From Bolinopsis microptera (lineage: Eukaryota > Ctenophora > Tentaculata > Lobata > Bolinopsidae): a DNA stretch of 64,000 nucleotides. A program made the position numbers and the translations under genes. Where the stretch lies: the NCBI RefSeq assembly GCF_026151205.1, contig NC_087081.1:4645246-4709245 (forward strand). Reading direction: 5' to 3'. Shown piece by piece: positions 10,411 to 21,562 of the stretch. Within the stretch, counting starts at the first letter, position 1; every line of letters begins with the position of its first letter. The notes under the pieces were generated by a model. It made no database searches. It saw only the letters and a program-made list of their open reading frames with translations, and had not been told where the DNA came from.

Positions 10411-13264
10411 GTAAGATTTTAGAGAAAACAAATATATCTCGAGCCAGGTTGGGGGCTAAAATTTATTTAATAAGGAAGTAACCCGGTTGCAATTAAATTC
10501 TAATTTCCCATGAAATCCAAAACTTGTTGGGGAGTAGTCGTTCAATTTGAGCGGGTCATTCGTATGGCGTAAAATTTAGTATTTCCATGTCTCTGAGTTC
10601 CTGAGTATGGTTTCAAATACAACGTTCAAAAATATATGGTTGGGCTATAATTACTTTGACCGTTTAAAAGAAAATCTTTTAAAATATATTGTTGGTCCAT
10701 TTCTCATGCATTTGAAAATGACTTGCAATTTAAAAAGTTACAATGCGGACAACAACAAGGTCACTTAAATGGATTGGTCACAGATGATACGAGGGTCATT
10801 AAAATTTAAAATTATAGAATTGCAAGAAATACAGCTGCATCCTCAGCTTTATAAGTTTCAGTTATAACTGACATTATGTAAAGTAAAATCGTCGCGAAAA
10901 GGGAAGGAGTCAAGGAGTATACGAACAGACTAAAACTAAGATTTCAAACCTACAAACATGCTTGTATGAGTTAAATACATACAAGGACACCAAACAGATC
11001 GTTCGCTTTAAAAGTTTAAAACCCACCACCCCCGGAGCGGCACACTCAGAATGTGTCAAAAACTATCCATGCCGGATTAATGACATTGGTCCGCCCAACA
11101 GAGACACGCAATATAATATTGTGTTGGAGGACAAAATGGTAACATTACTCGATGCAGAAAATATTAAAATGCCTCCCAGCTGTGAGTTGTCCTGTGAAAT
11201 GAAATTAAATTAAAAACTGTATTTATGGCCGCCCATATATATACAAATTAACGGTCCAGCTCTCGTAAACATTATTGACCAATATCTTGCAGAGAGCTTA
11301 ACTTAAAGACAAATTTGAGTTTAAACAAGAAACGTAGGATCATTTAAAATATGTACGATGCTGAGGACCGTAGCTGTGCCCATCGCGGTGTATTTAAAGA
11401 TTAAAGTATCGATAATGCAGGGTGGTATTATATATCCAGACGTGCAAGTTAACACTGCTAGGGTTTATTTTTATTATTGAGATAAGTGCCTGTACAATTC
11501 AGTCAAGGCATGTTTTTCATTCAAGAAATATCTTCAAACGGGATACAAAAAACAGAACCTGGGAGTGGGAAAGCTAACGCAAGGTTTCGCAGCAGCAGGC
11601 TACACAGTGCACATAGCTCAAAGGTGTGGAAATTTAACCTAGTTCGGATAATTACGTCAAGGAATATAAAATTAATGTAGTTAGAGGTGTATATTAATAA
11701 TGACGTCCATCCAAGCTGACCTCAGAGCTCAATCAAAAGAAGTTTAATTGGATTTGCTGGTACCAAAGAGTAAAAATGCCTTTAATTGTGTTGAGTTCAA
11801 ATAGATTCCAACTTCTCCAAAATTAGTTACTGTTGTAGAAAAGCAGAGGTAGACAGCGCTGCTATTGACACGGAATTATGATAAATCGCTGTACAATTTT
11901 AACGAAACGGGACATAATCGAGTAAGTTCGAAGTAAAGTATCGAGATGTAGTTAGAATCCTTTACTCACAGAATACCAATTATAAATGATTACGGTGTAA
12001 GGTATGTGAACATGCTCATTTAAATTCAACGAGATAACAATTAAAGAGCTTGTTCGAGTATTGACTCGCAATATTTAAAAACATGGTACTTTTTAAATTT
12101 CAACAGATTGAACAAGACTATAATAAAGGGTAGTAATTTTAACTGGGTTGGGTCGTAATGGACTATTCTTACATGTTTATACCGCACACGGCGCCCGCCT
12201 GGGGTGCGCTTAAAAACAGGAGTAGAGTTTTTAATTTAATGCTTCAGGTTCACCGCACCTACTACGATATTATTTGGTGCCCTTAATAGTCGATTTTTTG
12301 TCATTTTTCTCAAGCTTCTGACGAATTTTGTCGCCGACCCTAGTAGTTGTAGTTAATATCAGCTACATAAACAATTATTTTAGTCAAGAAACGAGCTGGA
12401 AGGAATCAGCTAGAAGTTCTGAAATCGTAGACTGAGACAATCTTACTATATATAAAGCGAGACGATATATATATATTTATTTATCCGTGCCATTTTACTG
12501 ACACCACGGCATCAACTTTAACGCAAATTTCCGCCAAAACCGTAAAAGATATACAACTGAAACTTTTTTGACTGGTTCAAATGCTTTAATGGCCTCCAAA
12601 TCAGTATGAAAAAATAAAAAATTGGCCAAGAAATAGGAGTTTTAGAGCCCAAAATTTGGTACCCCAAGTGGTGTCAAAAACGCTAATTAAATAGGTAATA
12701 ATTATTTTAGTCTCTTGAGCCTTGTGTATTGACACCACTTTACGGTTAGACGGGTTCCTGCTAGTAGTTATAGTGCATCAAAATAGCATACAATTAATTT
12801 CCGAAGATGATCGAAATTGTCACAATATGCAGATTTTAAGACTGAAAGTATGAAACGTAATAAAGTTAAACTCTAGGATCTAACTGATGAAACACACAAT
12901 ACTAGCACCAGTAGGTTGCTGGACAAATGCTAGAAAACGTGATCAGAACAACAGAACTGTGAGTACCAGTTCCGTCTGAGCAGTGCTTTACTCAATCTGA
13001 GTAGAGGAATGTGGTGAACATTCCAGGAGGGAACGGAATTTTGCTTTCTGAAAACCAAGAAATTGTGGCAGTCTGGAAATTTGATTTGGGTGAATTGATA
13101 TTACTGTTAATATTTAGCGGTATTTGAATTATCAGCATGCAAATACACAATAGTACCACGCGGCACGCAGGCCAGACCAGATCGGTGATTTTTCAATATC
13201 AATGTTATTATTCCATTTATTCCGATCTGAAAGTTTGCGGAAAGAAGCTTCCTTATTGTAAATA
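10411..13264. other. AT-rich stretch, intron or intergenic
   Basis: No exon is convincingly supported. An 83-codon open frame at 10962-11213 has ordinary composition but no recognised motif. TGACACCAC (about 12499), its inverted form GTGGTGTCA (about 12670) and another direct copy (about 12730) hint at a small decayed TIR element. Confidence 0.35.
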
Positions 13265-13319
13265 TTCGTGTAAACTATACAGTTTACACGAACAAGTTCA
13301 ACTTATCCAAACTTGTTCA
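13265..13319. repeat. two adjacent hairpins
   Basis: TTCGTGTAAACT (13265-13276) pairs perfectly with 13281-13292 around ATAC. Directly after it GAACAAGTT and AACTTGTTC (about 13290-13319) form a second stem that shares its start with the first. Confidence 0.7.
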
Positions 13320-13580
13320 ATAGTAGGAGCAACTTTATAATTATACTGTTATACATTATTACATTTCTCCTCGTACATTCACAGGTATATCATCACATTT
13401 ACTAATACACATGAAACTTGCTATAAACCACTTTTACTAATACACATTAAACAACACAATATCAATTATTAAACCAGGCCCGTCCTCTCCATTTGCTACC
13501 GGTTCATCGGTTCACTTGCAGTCTAGTCGCTACGCCACAGACTCGGAATTATTCCCCCCAAGTGACATAACTCCTCAAAG

Positions 13581-13826
13581 ATGATGGATAGCCCAAAACT
13601 GCAACCTGGTCAAAAGGTGCGTGACTGGCGTAGACTGTACATTGCAGCTACGGCCCTAGTTACAGAGAAGCAACAGATAAACCTTCTCCCAGCGTATGGA
13701 GCAAGAGACGCTGGAGAAATCCTGATTGCAGAAAGCTGTGCAGCAAAGACTACTATCGTAGCGGCTCTAAATGAGTTGGAATCATTAATTGATGGGACAC
13801 CGACACCCGTACCCCTCAACTCTTAG
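13581..13826 (+). pseudogene. gag-like N-terminal fragment
   Basis: An 81-residue frame starting ATGATGGATAGC. It has an alanine-rich stretch (GARDAGEILIAES) and ends in a proline-rich tail followed by a stop. Gag-like coding appears to continue in another frame at about 13860-13980 (hydrophobic residues, then an acidic loop), which a stop ends. Identification as gag rests on position upstream of the zinc knuckle; no capsid motif is diagnostic here. Confidence 0.5.
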
Positions 13827-13956
13827 AGCGACTTCTGGGCTTGCAAGCCAATGAAAAAGGGGTATAATGAACTGATAGCTTTCTACTTTGTACTAACCAA
13901 TGAGGGAAAAGCCGCCAAAATCCCCGATGACATGGTGATGATGAGATACCTCAATT

Positions 13957-14190
13957 TTGTACCGGGTTCAGAAAAGACCTAAAGTTAAAGACAACAAAGA
14001 GCTATTTGTCTCAGATATGACTACAGCAAATATGTCACAAGTATTTACTGATGTTAAGAAAAAGCTCACAACGACTCAAAGTAGGGATAATAACGGACTA
14101 GAACGACAAATCAAGCAGGAGACTAATGAATATGTGTTTGCAGCTGAAGAAGAGGAGGATGAGAAACCACCGGCATGGGCAGTGGGCTAG
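13957..14190 (+). pseudogene. gag middle region, frameshifted
   Basis: A frame of about 77 residues rich in lysine, glutamine and glutamate, ending in an acidic EEEEDEK stretch. Around 14175-14190 the coding sense passes to the next frame, which continues into the zinc knuckle. The break shows loss of function. Confidence 0.5.
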
Positions 14191-14515
14191 AAGTATGATG
14201 GAAGAACTGAATTGTGTTAAACAACAGGTATTTGGCGATACAGATGACAACCAAGTACTCAATAACTCGCCAAGTCAAAACTTCAAAGGGCAGAGAGGCA
14301 ACCGCCCTAACCAGAGACGTTGGACAGGCAACAGAATTGGTCATCGAGCTGAAGCATGCCGAGAGAGACTATGTAGCAAATGTAGGATGAGAGGTCACCA
14401 TGAGAAAGACTGCTACAGCAAACAAGGCAAGGAGCGTGAGCGCAAAAAGCATTCTGTTCATACACAGCCAATGAAAGCCATAGAGGATCCGGCTTATGAC
14501 TATTTGGCCTGGTAA
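14126..14515 (+). pseudogene. gag nucleocapsid region with CCHC zinc knuckle
   Basis: A frame of 129 codons, of which those after about 14190 look genuine. A basic, arginine/glutamine-rich part precedes one CX2CX4HX4C knuckle (C83, C86, H91, C96; about 14372-14413), then a KERERKK basic patch. Zinc knuckles of this spacing bind RNA in retroelement Gag proteins. Only one knuckle is present. A stop follows at 14513-14515 and the protease continues in another frame. Confidence 0.75.
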
Positions 14516-14517
14516 CA

Positions 14518-14847
14518 TTGGAAAATGAGCCCAACACCGACTACAAAGAAGTGAGCATCCTTTTTGACAGTGTTGCAGGAACATCTGTAATGAGTGCAGA
14601 ACTGTTCCCGGAATTGAAGACAAGCAATGGAACAGAAATTCACGGTATAGGTGGGGCACAGATATCAGGAAAACCAGTCAGATGTAATATCTCTATCAGC
14701 TCAACATGGAAGACGGTGCATGAGCTGAAACCAATGACAATTCCTGGTAACAATTCACTTGTCATCTTGGGAAGAGACTTTCTTGGAAAATTCGGCAATA
14801 CAGATTACAGAGTTCGACTGGAAAAATGCCAGAGTGAAGATCGGTGA
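14518..14847 (+). pseudogene. retropepsin-like aspartic protease with altered active site
   Basis: A frame of 109 codons, close to the usual length of a retropepsin monomer. Recognisable parts are the active-site strand ILFDS at residues 14-18, a glycine-rich flap (IHGIGGA, 41-47) and the C-terminal ILGRDF motif (83-88). The catalytic triplet reads Asp-Ser-Val where the family has Asp-Thr/Ser-Gly, which would be expected to abolish activity. No downstream polymerase frame was seen. Confidence 0.75.
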
Positions 14848-14870
14848 GGATTGGATTTTCATGGTGTCGG

Positions 14871-16742
14871 AAGACCTCTAATGGGGTTAATACTTTCGTT
14901 ATGTTTAGAATATAAACATAGCAGAAGATTTGTAGGCAACAAACAGACTACAAAATCGTGATTCTGTGGTATCCACTATCCATTTATCATTGTATATTAC
15001 CAACATACACCGAGGGAATTACTTAAATTCCATATGGTGAAATGACTTAGGTGAATGAATATTAATATAACGATTAATAAACATTATTGTCACAATACAA
15101 GGTGGTCCGGAATTAACAATAACTCGACCAAAGCATTTGTATAGCATCCCTTTCTGTAACGTTACAGTAACTTAAGGGGGTAGGTCAGGTAGACGCTACA
15201 GCAAAAAATCTAGTTATGTAAGTGTAGTTATAAGTTATGTTACACGTATAATAGTTATGTTACACGTGTTATGTTACACGTGTTATAAGTTATGTTACAC
15301 GTGTAATTACAAACCAAGTTACGTCTGTGTGGTTATAAATTAAATTTGGTGCGCCCGGACTCACACCTCCTAAAAACAACATTGCTTAATTAACCTACTA
15401 AAAAATTACGTTTAAATGTCATTACATGTTCTGAATCCCTGGTAAAAATGACACTAAAATGAACTTTATGTACCTTCTAGCGCTCAAACCCAACGTCAAG
15501 ACCAAATGAAAGCATAATCTGTTATCTGCACCTGTCAGCGACGACCGTTATAGATTTATCTAAATATAGGCAAATAGCAAATAGCAAATATAAATATAGA
15601 AGATCGCATCACCCATGAAACATTATAAATACCTCCACAAAACGACCTCTAACTAATAGTCTTACTCAAAATACTCACACTGCAACAACGCTTTAATCAA
15701 TTCTCAGTTTCGTTTAAAATCACGGAGCGTAACCGGGCTCTTTTGTATGATCACGATTGATCAAAGTGAGCTTATTCAGATATCTACAAAGTCAGAGAGC
15801 GTGTTCAGGTTCATGATAGAATTTGAGATGAAGGTTAGTGTGGCGGTGGTGTAGCCGGGAGAGGGGGGAACAAAAGCTCAATTAAGAATAAGATATATAT
15901 AAGACTGAGGCTAAGTTCCCTCAATTGTTTAAGAGTCTTTTATTTCTTAGTTTTTTCTATCTAAGTCCAGTGTTCTCGAGGTCACAGTTAATACAAAAAC
16001 TCAATTAAATGTAAGAATAGGATATATCAGAATAATTATAAGACCCTTTATAATTGTATAAGGACCCTTTATTCAGGTTCTTTCAATTAGTATGTAGTGT
16101 GTGAGGTTCACAGTTACACGAGACATTTTGTAGTTAAATGACAACTTCTCCTTTGTTTAGAACTTTATATTATTAAGGCTTAAGCAATTCAAACTATAAA
16201 ATTAACAATCTTATCAAGGCTGCTTCTCTGAAGCCTTAAAAATATTAAATAAGAAGCGCAAGACACGGAAAGTACAGTGGAATTATAACAGAGAAAATAA
16301 CCGTACCTAATATCACCTGTGTATGGTTGTCGAGATAGCTAAGTGTAAAGTTAGATCATAAACAATTTTTACTTGGGACTTGGCCATCTCGTCCAAACTT
16401 GTGACCAAATTGAAATCGATTCAATCCCGATTCAATAATCACCGATTTCCTTGATTCTTCTTGGCCATCTCATATCCTGTGTGGCCTTTTCAAGCTCGCT
16501 GCCTTCAAACATCTTATTAGTTATTTCAAACATGGTTGTTTCAGCCCCTGCACGGGTACCTACAAACTACAGGACTACGCGGACTTGAATACCAATCTTG
16601 TTTAAATTTAGGTTATTAGAAAACAAAACCCCAATTTATCATAAACCCCGACTTATCGCAGCTTTTTCTCCCCAGGCTCTGCGAAAAATCAGGGTTAACT
16701 GTAAAAAGTAAGCATCTGCAGTGTTTGGTTGCAGGTAAGCTC
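14871..16742. other. intergenic, with a short ACGTG repeat
   Basis: No gene or RT remnant recognised. At about 15225-15305 a unit of about 17-21 bp (GTTATGTTACACGTGT) is repeated four times; it contains the palindrome TTACACGTGTAA. Confidence 0.45.
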
Positions 16743-17006
16743 GAGCCCGAGTATCAGATCAAACACAGAAGGGAATTGTAAACCTGGCTGCGCTAAGAGT
16801 AGGGAGCCCGAGTATCAGATCAAACACAGAAGGGAATTGTAAGCCTGGCTGCGCTAAGAGTAGGGAGGGAATTGTAAGCCTGGCTGCGCTAAGAGTAGGG
16901 AGGGAATTGTAAGCCTGGCTGCGCTAAGAGTAGGGAGGGAATTGTAAGCCTGGCTGCGCTAAGAGTAGGGAGGGAATTGTAAGCCTGGCTGCGCTAACAG
17001 TAGGGA
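16743..17006 (+). repeat. nested tandem repeat, 61 bp and 35 bp
   Basis: GAGCCCGAG at 16743 and 16804 marks two 61-bp units. The 35-bp inner unit, beginning GGGAATTGTAAGCCTGGCTG, recurs at 16771, 16832, 16867, 16902, 16937 and 16972. The last four lack the extra 26 bp, so the array grew from a part of the longer unit. Confidence 0.92.
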
Positions 17007-18122
17007 GGCTGCATACTCTCCGGACACAGTGGGGAGGTTTCCATGACCAACAACGCGCTCATTAAAAAGTGGAGTGATAAACCCATCTTATCTCTCTCCC
17101 ATCTGTGAGCCGTGACAATATAACATCTGGAACTTCAGGTACTTTGCGAATCCATCAAACTTCAAAGACCACCGACTGGTTTATAATTATAAGGTTTAAT
17201 GAATAATTAAGTGTCTATACCTACCCCTATCTTTAAAACTTCGAAATGTTCGAGAAGCTTCCTTCAAATAGTTTGTCTAATGTCTATTTGATAAAAGTGG
17301 AGCAATGGCATGTGGGTGGAGCATAGCTGTTCATTACAGTGCATGATCATCAACGAGTTAAAATGGAATTGATCAGAAATGAGCCAACAAACTTAAAGTA
17401 TAGAACGCCGGTCACCCAAACTCAGTCACACATAATGTCCACACTTACTCAAACTTTCTTGAACAAAATTAGACTGTTAAAAGTTTGAACCTTATTACCA
17501 AACAACTATCGTGACCGCTGCGTCCATTTGTCACGCTAAATTGGTGTAGGAAAAACGCGATACCATGGCTTTAATCTTATTAGGGTTAACTAACCAACTT
17601 GGTAAAATATGCGAAATTACAGCCTCTCAAATTTGTAATGTACCTCGTGACTGAAGAATGTTATGGCGAACTAAAGCCGGCAAGTATGGTGGAACAGACG
17701 GCTGGTTTACGATTACAGGCTACGAGCTGTTTCTGAACTATTGCCCAGAATGCTATATAATTTGATCCTGCTTAAAATACACTCCGTTTGTTTTATAAAG
17801 ACGCCCTTTTATAAAGACAAAACCTTCAAATGAACAAAAATTAAAGACGCAGAAGATTTCGCCAAAGTTAACCGTCTTTATATATAGAGATATAAGTATA
17901 ACGAACTGAGTGTAGCGAGAATCGAAAAATTTACCACTTGGATCGTCTTGAACACTTATAGAATAATCAATGAAAGTTCAAATAAACATCAAATTATTCA
18001 AAGAATATTTTCATTTAAGCATTTAGTGATTTAAAACATTATTAGGAAATTTGATTAGATCCAACAATTCGGCGATTGTTTATAAGCTACATGGGGAACG
18101 ATGAAAGTGTATTACATCTCCT
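17007..18122. other. intergenic, nothing recognised
   Basis: No supported gene or repeat. Confidence 0.45.
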
Positions 18123-18249
18123 AGCAGCTTAACAGTTGGACAAGTAACACATCGATTTAATGAGACGGAGTTACGCCAATTAATCTGCATAATTATGATA
18201 ATTCCTTCTAATTAAACCGCCGGGTCGCTTGTCCAACTGTTACGCTGCT
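18123..18249. mobile_element. small MITE-like element with 22-bp inverted ends
   Basis: 18123-18144 (AGCAGCTTAACAGTTGGACA...) and 18228-18249 are inverted copies with 21 of 22 bases matching, around an AT-rich 83-bp core. The size and structure fit a miniature inverted-repeat element or deletion derivative. No clear target duplication was found. Confidence 0.55.
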
Positions 18250-18478
18250 GAAAGATCTAATAATTAACGATCGTTCATCATTGATCTTTAATTCTTAAGT
18301 CTAGTTGGGATCAATACAAGCGACCATTAAAGCAAAAAATAAAATAAAATTTACTGGGTTTCAGAATCCTGGTGGCGTGTCATTTAAAACAGGGAGGCTG
18401 TGATCATCTGCAATTCAAGGTTTAAAAGATGCATAACTGTATTGTTATTTCTCGACCAACATGATGCCCGCCAAAATA

Positions 18479-18500
18479 AGTGTGTGCGCGCGCGCGTGTA
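18479..18500. other. alternating purine-pyrimidine run, Z-DNA-prone
   Basis: GTGTGTGCGCGCGCGCGTGT is strictly alternating. Confidence 0.6.
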
Positions 18501-18559
18501 TATTCGCCCGATTTTGTCCACTGTTTGAAAATTTACATTACAAAATATACTTGCGCCGT

Positions 18560-18675
18560 ACAGTAAGTCCACTTGACTTATTATGATCCAGAAGGACTTT
18601 CGACAAATCTGTTCCAAATAAAAAGTTCGAAAATCGAGTGTTTTAGTGAATAACTTAGACTATATTTTTGATTTT
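18560..18675. repeat. left flank copy of the satellite-block boundary sequence
   Basis: A phrase of about 50 bp around TTATGATCCAGAAGGACTTT recurs in the same orientation at about 25690-25740 on the far side of the block (CTTATGATCCTGAAGGACAC). Confidence 0.65.
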
Positions 18676-18953
18676 CTCAAGATCTGACAGTTAGATTTTC
18701 TTTAAACTTTCCAGATAGTTAGATGGCTATATGACAGATAATGTGTGAGAGTTTGGGAGAATGCCAAAATGGAGATATGACTTCAAACACAAGAAAATAT
18801 CTTCATATTGGCGGTTTCTAGTGGAACACAGGCATATATCTCGAGATCTGAATGATAGAATTTCTTTAAACTTTCCGGATAGTTACATGGCTATAAGACG
18901 GATAATCTGAGCGAGTTAGGGCGAATTTCTATGTGCCAAACTTGAGATATGAA
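18676..18953 (-). repeat. about 1.7 satellite monomers in reverse orientation
   Basis: Reading the minus strand gives the same sequence as the 171-bp satellite at 21570-25660 (landmarks ACTATCCGGAAAGTTTAAAG and TGTTTGAAGTCATATCTC). The outer copy is clearly more diverged than the inner one. These copies lie left of the purine array and face the right-hand array. Confidence 0.88.
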
Positions 18954-21562
18954 TGGGGAAGAGGAGGAGGAGGAAGAGGAGGAGGTGTAAGGGAAGAGGA
19001 CTCAGGAGGAGGTGGACTTAGGAGGAGGATGACTCAGGAGGAGGAGGACTGAGGAAAAGGAGGAGGAGGAGGAAGAGGTGGAGGAGGAAGAGGACTGAGG
19101 AGGATGTGGAGTGTTGACTCAGGAGGAGGACTTAGGAGGAGGAGGATGAGGATGAGGAGGACTGAGGAAGAGGAGGAGGAGTTGGAGGAGGAAAAGGACT
19201 CAGGAGGAGGTGGACTCAGGAGGAGGACTCAGGAGGAGGAGGACTCAGGAGGAAGAGGTGGAGGAGGAAGAGGAGGAGGAGGAAGAGGACTCAGGTGGAG
19301 GTGGACTCAGGAGGAGGAGGACTCAGGAGGAGGAAAACTCAGGAGGAGGATGAGGACTCAAGACGAGGAGGTGGAGGAGGAAGAGGAGGAGGAGGAGGTG
19401 GAGGAGGAAGAGGACCCAGGAGGAGGTGGACTCAGGAGAAGGACTCAGGAGGAGGAAGGCTCAGGAGGAGGATGAAGACTCAGGAGGAGGAGGACTCAGG
19501 GGGACTCAGGAGGAGGAGGACTCAGGGGGACCCAGGAGGAGGAAGATGAGGATAAGGAGAACCGAGGATTAGAACTGAGGAAGAAAATAAGGACTGAGGA
19601 GGAGGAGGATGGGATGAGGGGGAGGAGAGACAGAAGGGGGAAGAGGAGGAGGAGAAGGACTGAGGAGGAGGAGGGCTGAGGAGGATGATGAGGAAGAGGA
19701 GAAGGAGAAGAAGAGATGGAGGAGGAGGACTGATGACGAGGAGGAGGACGACTGACGAGGAGGAGGAGAAGGGGAGGAGGGGGAGGAGGGAGAGGAGGGG
19801 GAGGAGGAGGAGGAGAAGGAGGAGGTGGGGGAGGAGGACTCGGGGAGACTCAGGAGGAGGAAGACTCAGGAGGAAGAGGAAGATGAGGATGTGGAGGACT
19901 GAGGAGGAAAAGGAGGAGGAGGAGGACTGAGGAGGAGGAGGGGATGAGGCTGAGGAGGGAGAGGAGGGGGAGGAGGAGTAGGATGATGACTGAGGAGAAG
20001 GACTGAGGAGTAAGATGATGACTGAGGAGGAGGAGGAGGAGAAGGAGGTGGAGAAGGAGGAGGACTGATGAGGAGAAGGAGAAGGACTGACGAGGAGGAG
20101 GACTGAGGAGGAGGAGGATGAGGGGATGAGGGGGAGGAGGGAGAGGAGGGGAAGAGGGGGAGGAGGGGAGGGGATGAGAGGGAGGAGGGAGAGGAGGGGG
20201 AGGAGGAGCAGGAGGAGAAGGAGGAGAAGTAGGTGGAGGAGGGGGACTGATAAGGAGGAGGAGGATGACTAACGAGGAGGAGGAGGACTGAGGAGGAGGA
20301 GGAGAATGGGATGAGGGGGTACCTACCTTGGGAGGAGGAGATGGACTGAGGAGTAAGATGATGACTGAGGAGGAGGAGGAGGAGAAGGAGGAGAAGGAGG
20401 TGGAGAAGGAGGAGGATGATGAGGAGAAGGAGAAGGACTGACGAGGAGGAGGACTGAGGAGGAGAAGGATGAGGGGATGAGGGGGAGGAGGGAGAGGAGG
20501 GGGAAGAGGGGGAGGAGGGGAGGGGATGAGAGGGAGGAGGGAGAGGAGGGGGAGGAGGAGCAGGAGGAGAAGGAGGAGAAGTAGGTGGAGGAGGGGGACT
20601 GATAAGGAGGAGGAGGATGACTAACGAGGAGGAGGAGGACTGAGGAGGAGGAGAATGGGATGAGGGGGTACCTACCTTGGGAGGAGGAGATGGACTGAGG
20701 AGTAAGATGATGACTGAGGAGGAGGAGGAGGAGAAGGAGGAGAAGGAGGTGGAGAAGGAGGAGGATGATGAGGAGAGGGAGAAGGACTGACGAGGAGGAG
20801 GACTGAGGAGGAGGAGGATGAGGGGATGAGGGGGAGCAGGGAGAGGAGTGGGAGGAGGAGGAGGAGGGGATGAGGGGGAGGTGGGGGAGGTGGGGGAGGA
20901 GGACTGATGAGGAGGAAGAGGAGGACTGACGAGAAGGAGGGGGACTAAGGAGAAAGATGAAGAGGATGACTTAGGAGGAGAAGGAGGAGGAGGAGGGGGA
21001 GGAAGAAGAGGAGGACTGGGGATGAGGGGGAGGAGGGGGAGAAGGAGGAGGACTCAGGAGGAGGAGGACTCAGGAGGAAGAGGTGGAGGAGGAAGAGGAC
21101 TCTGGAGGAGGTGGACTCAGGAGGAGGTGGACTCAGGGGGACTCAGGAGGAGAAGGACTCAGGAGGAGGAGGATGAGGAGAAGGAGGAGGAGGACTGGGG
21201 ATGAGGGGGAGGAGGAGGACTCAGGAGGAGGAGAACTGATGAGGAGGATGAGGGGGCTGACGAGAAGGAGGAGGGGGCTGACGAGGAGGAGGAGGACTCA
21301 GGAGAGCAGGAGGAGGAAGAGGATGACTTAGGAGGAAGAGGACTGGGGATGAGAGGGAGGAGGGAAAAAGGAGGAGGAGGAGGAGGGGATGAGGGGGAGG
21401 GAGAGGAGGGGAGGATGAGGATAAGGAGGAGGAGGAAGAGAAGAAGGAGGAGAAGGAGGATGTAAAGGACTGATGAGGAGAAGAAGGACTGACGAGGACG
21501 AAGAGGAATGAGGAGGAGGACGAGGAGTATGACGTAGAAGGAGGAGGAGGAGGAGGAGGACT
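18954..21562 (+). repeat. 2.6-kb purine-rich (GGA)n-type array
   Basis: A long degenerate array of GAGGAGGA with periodic GACTCAGG and GACTGAGG phrases, nearly all purine on the + strand. Part of it has a higher-order period of about 349 bp: GTACCTACCTTGGGAGG occurs at about 20319 and 20668, and GGACTGAGGAGTAAGATGAT recurs at the same spacing. Open frames encoding Glu/Gly/Arg repeats are artefacts. Mirror-symmetric purine tracts of this kind can form triplex DNA. Confidence 0.93.

Larger units (their letters stand above)
13560..14870 (+). mobile_element. decayed LTR-retroelement gag-protease fragment
   Basis: A run of three to four overlapping frames on the + strand shows a gag-like leader, a CCHC zinc knuckle and a retropepsin-like domain in the usual order. 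It is broken by at least two frame changes and several stops. No reverse transcriptase, RNase H, integrase or flanking LTR was recognised downstream, so only the 5' internal part is present. The order and motifs are those of Gypsy-like or related LTR retrotransposons; the clade is not resolvable by eye. It is inactive as it stands. Confidence 0.8.

Noticed and set aside
10962-11213. 83-codon frame downstream of the candidate first exon
   Set aside because: No acceptor or motif ties it to the exon at 10367-10410; kept only as a note.
19104-21331. Glu/Arg/Gly-rich frames over the purine array
   Set aside because: Compositional artefacts of GGA repeats; frames break and restart with array indels.
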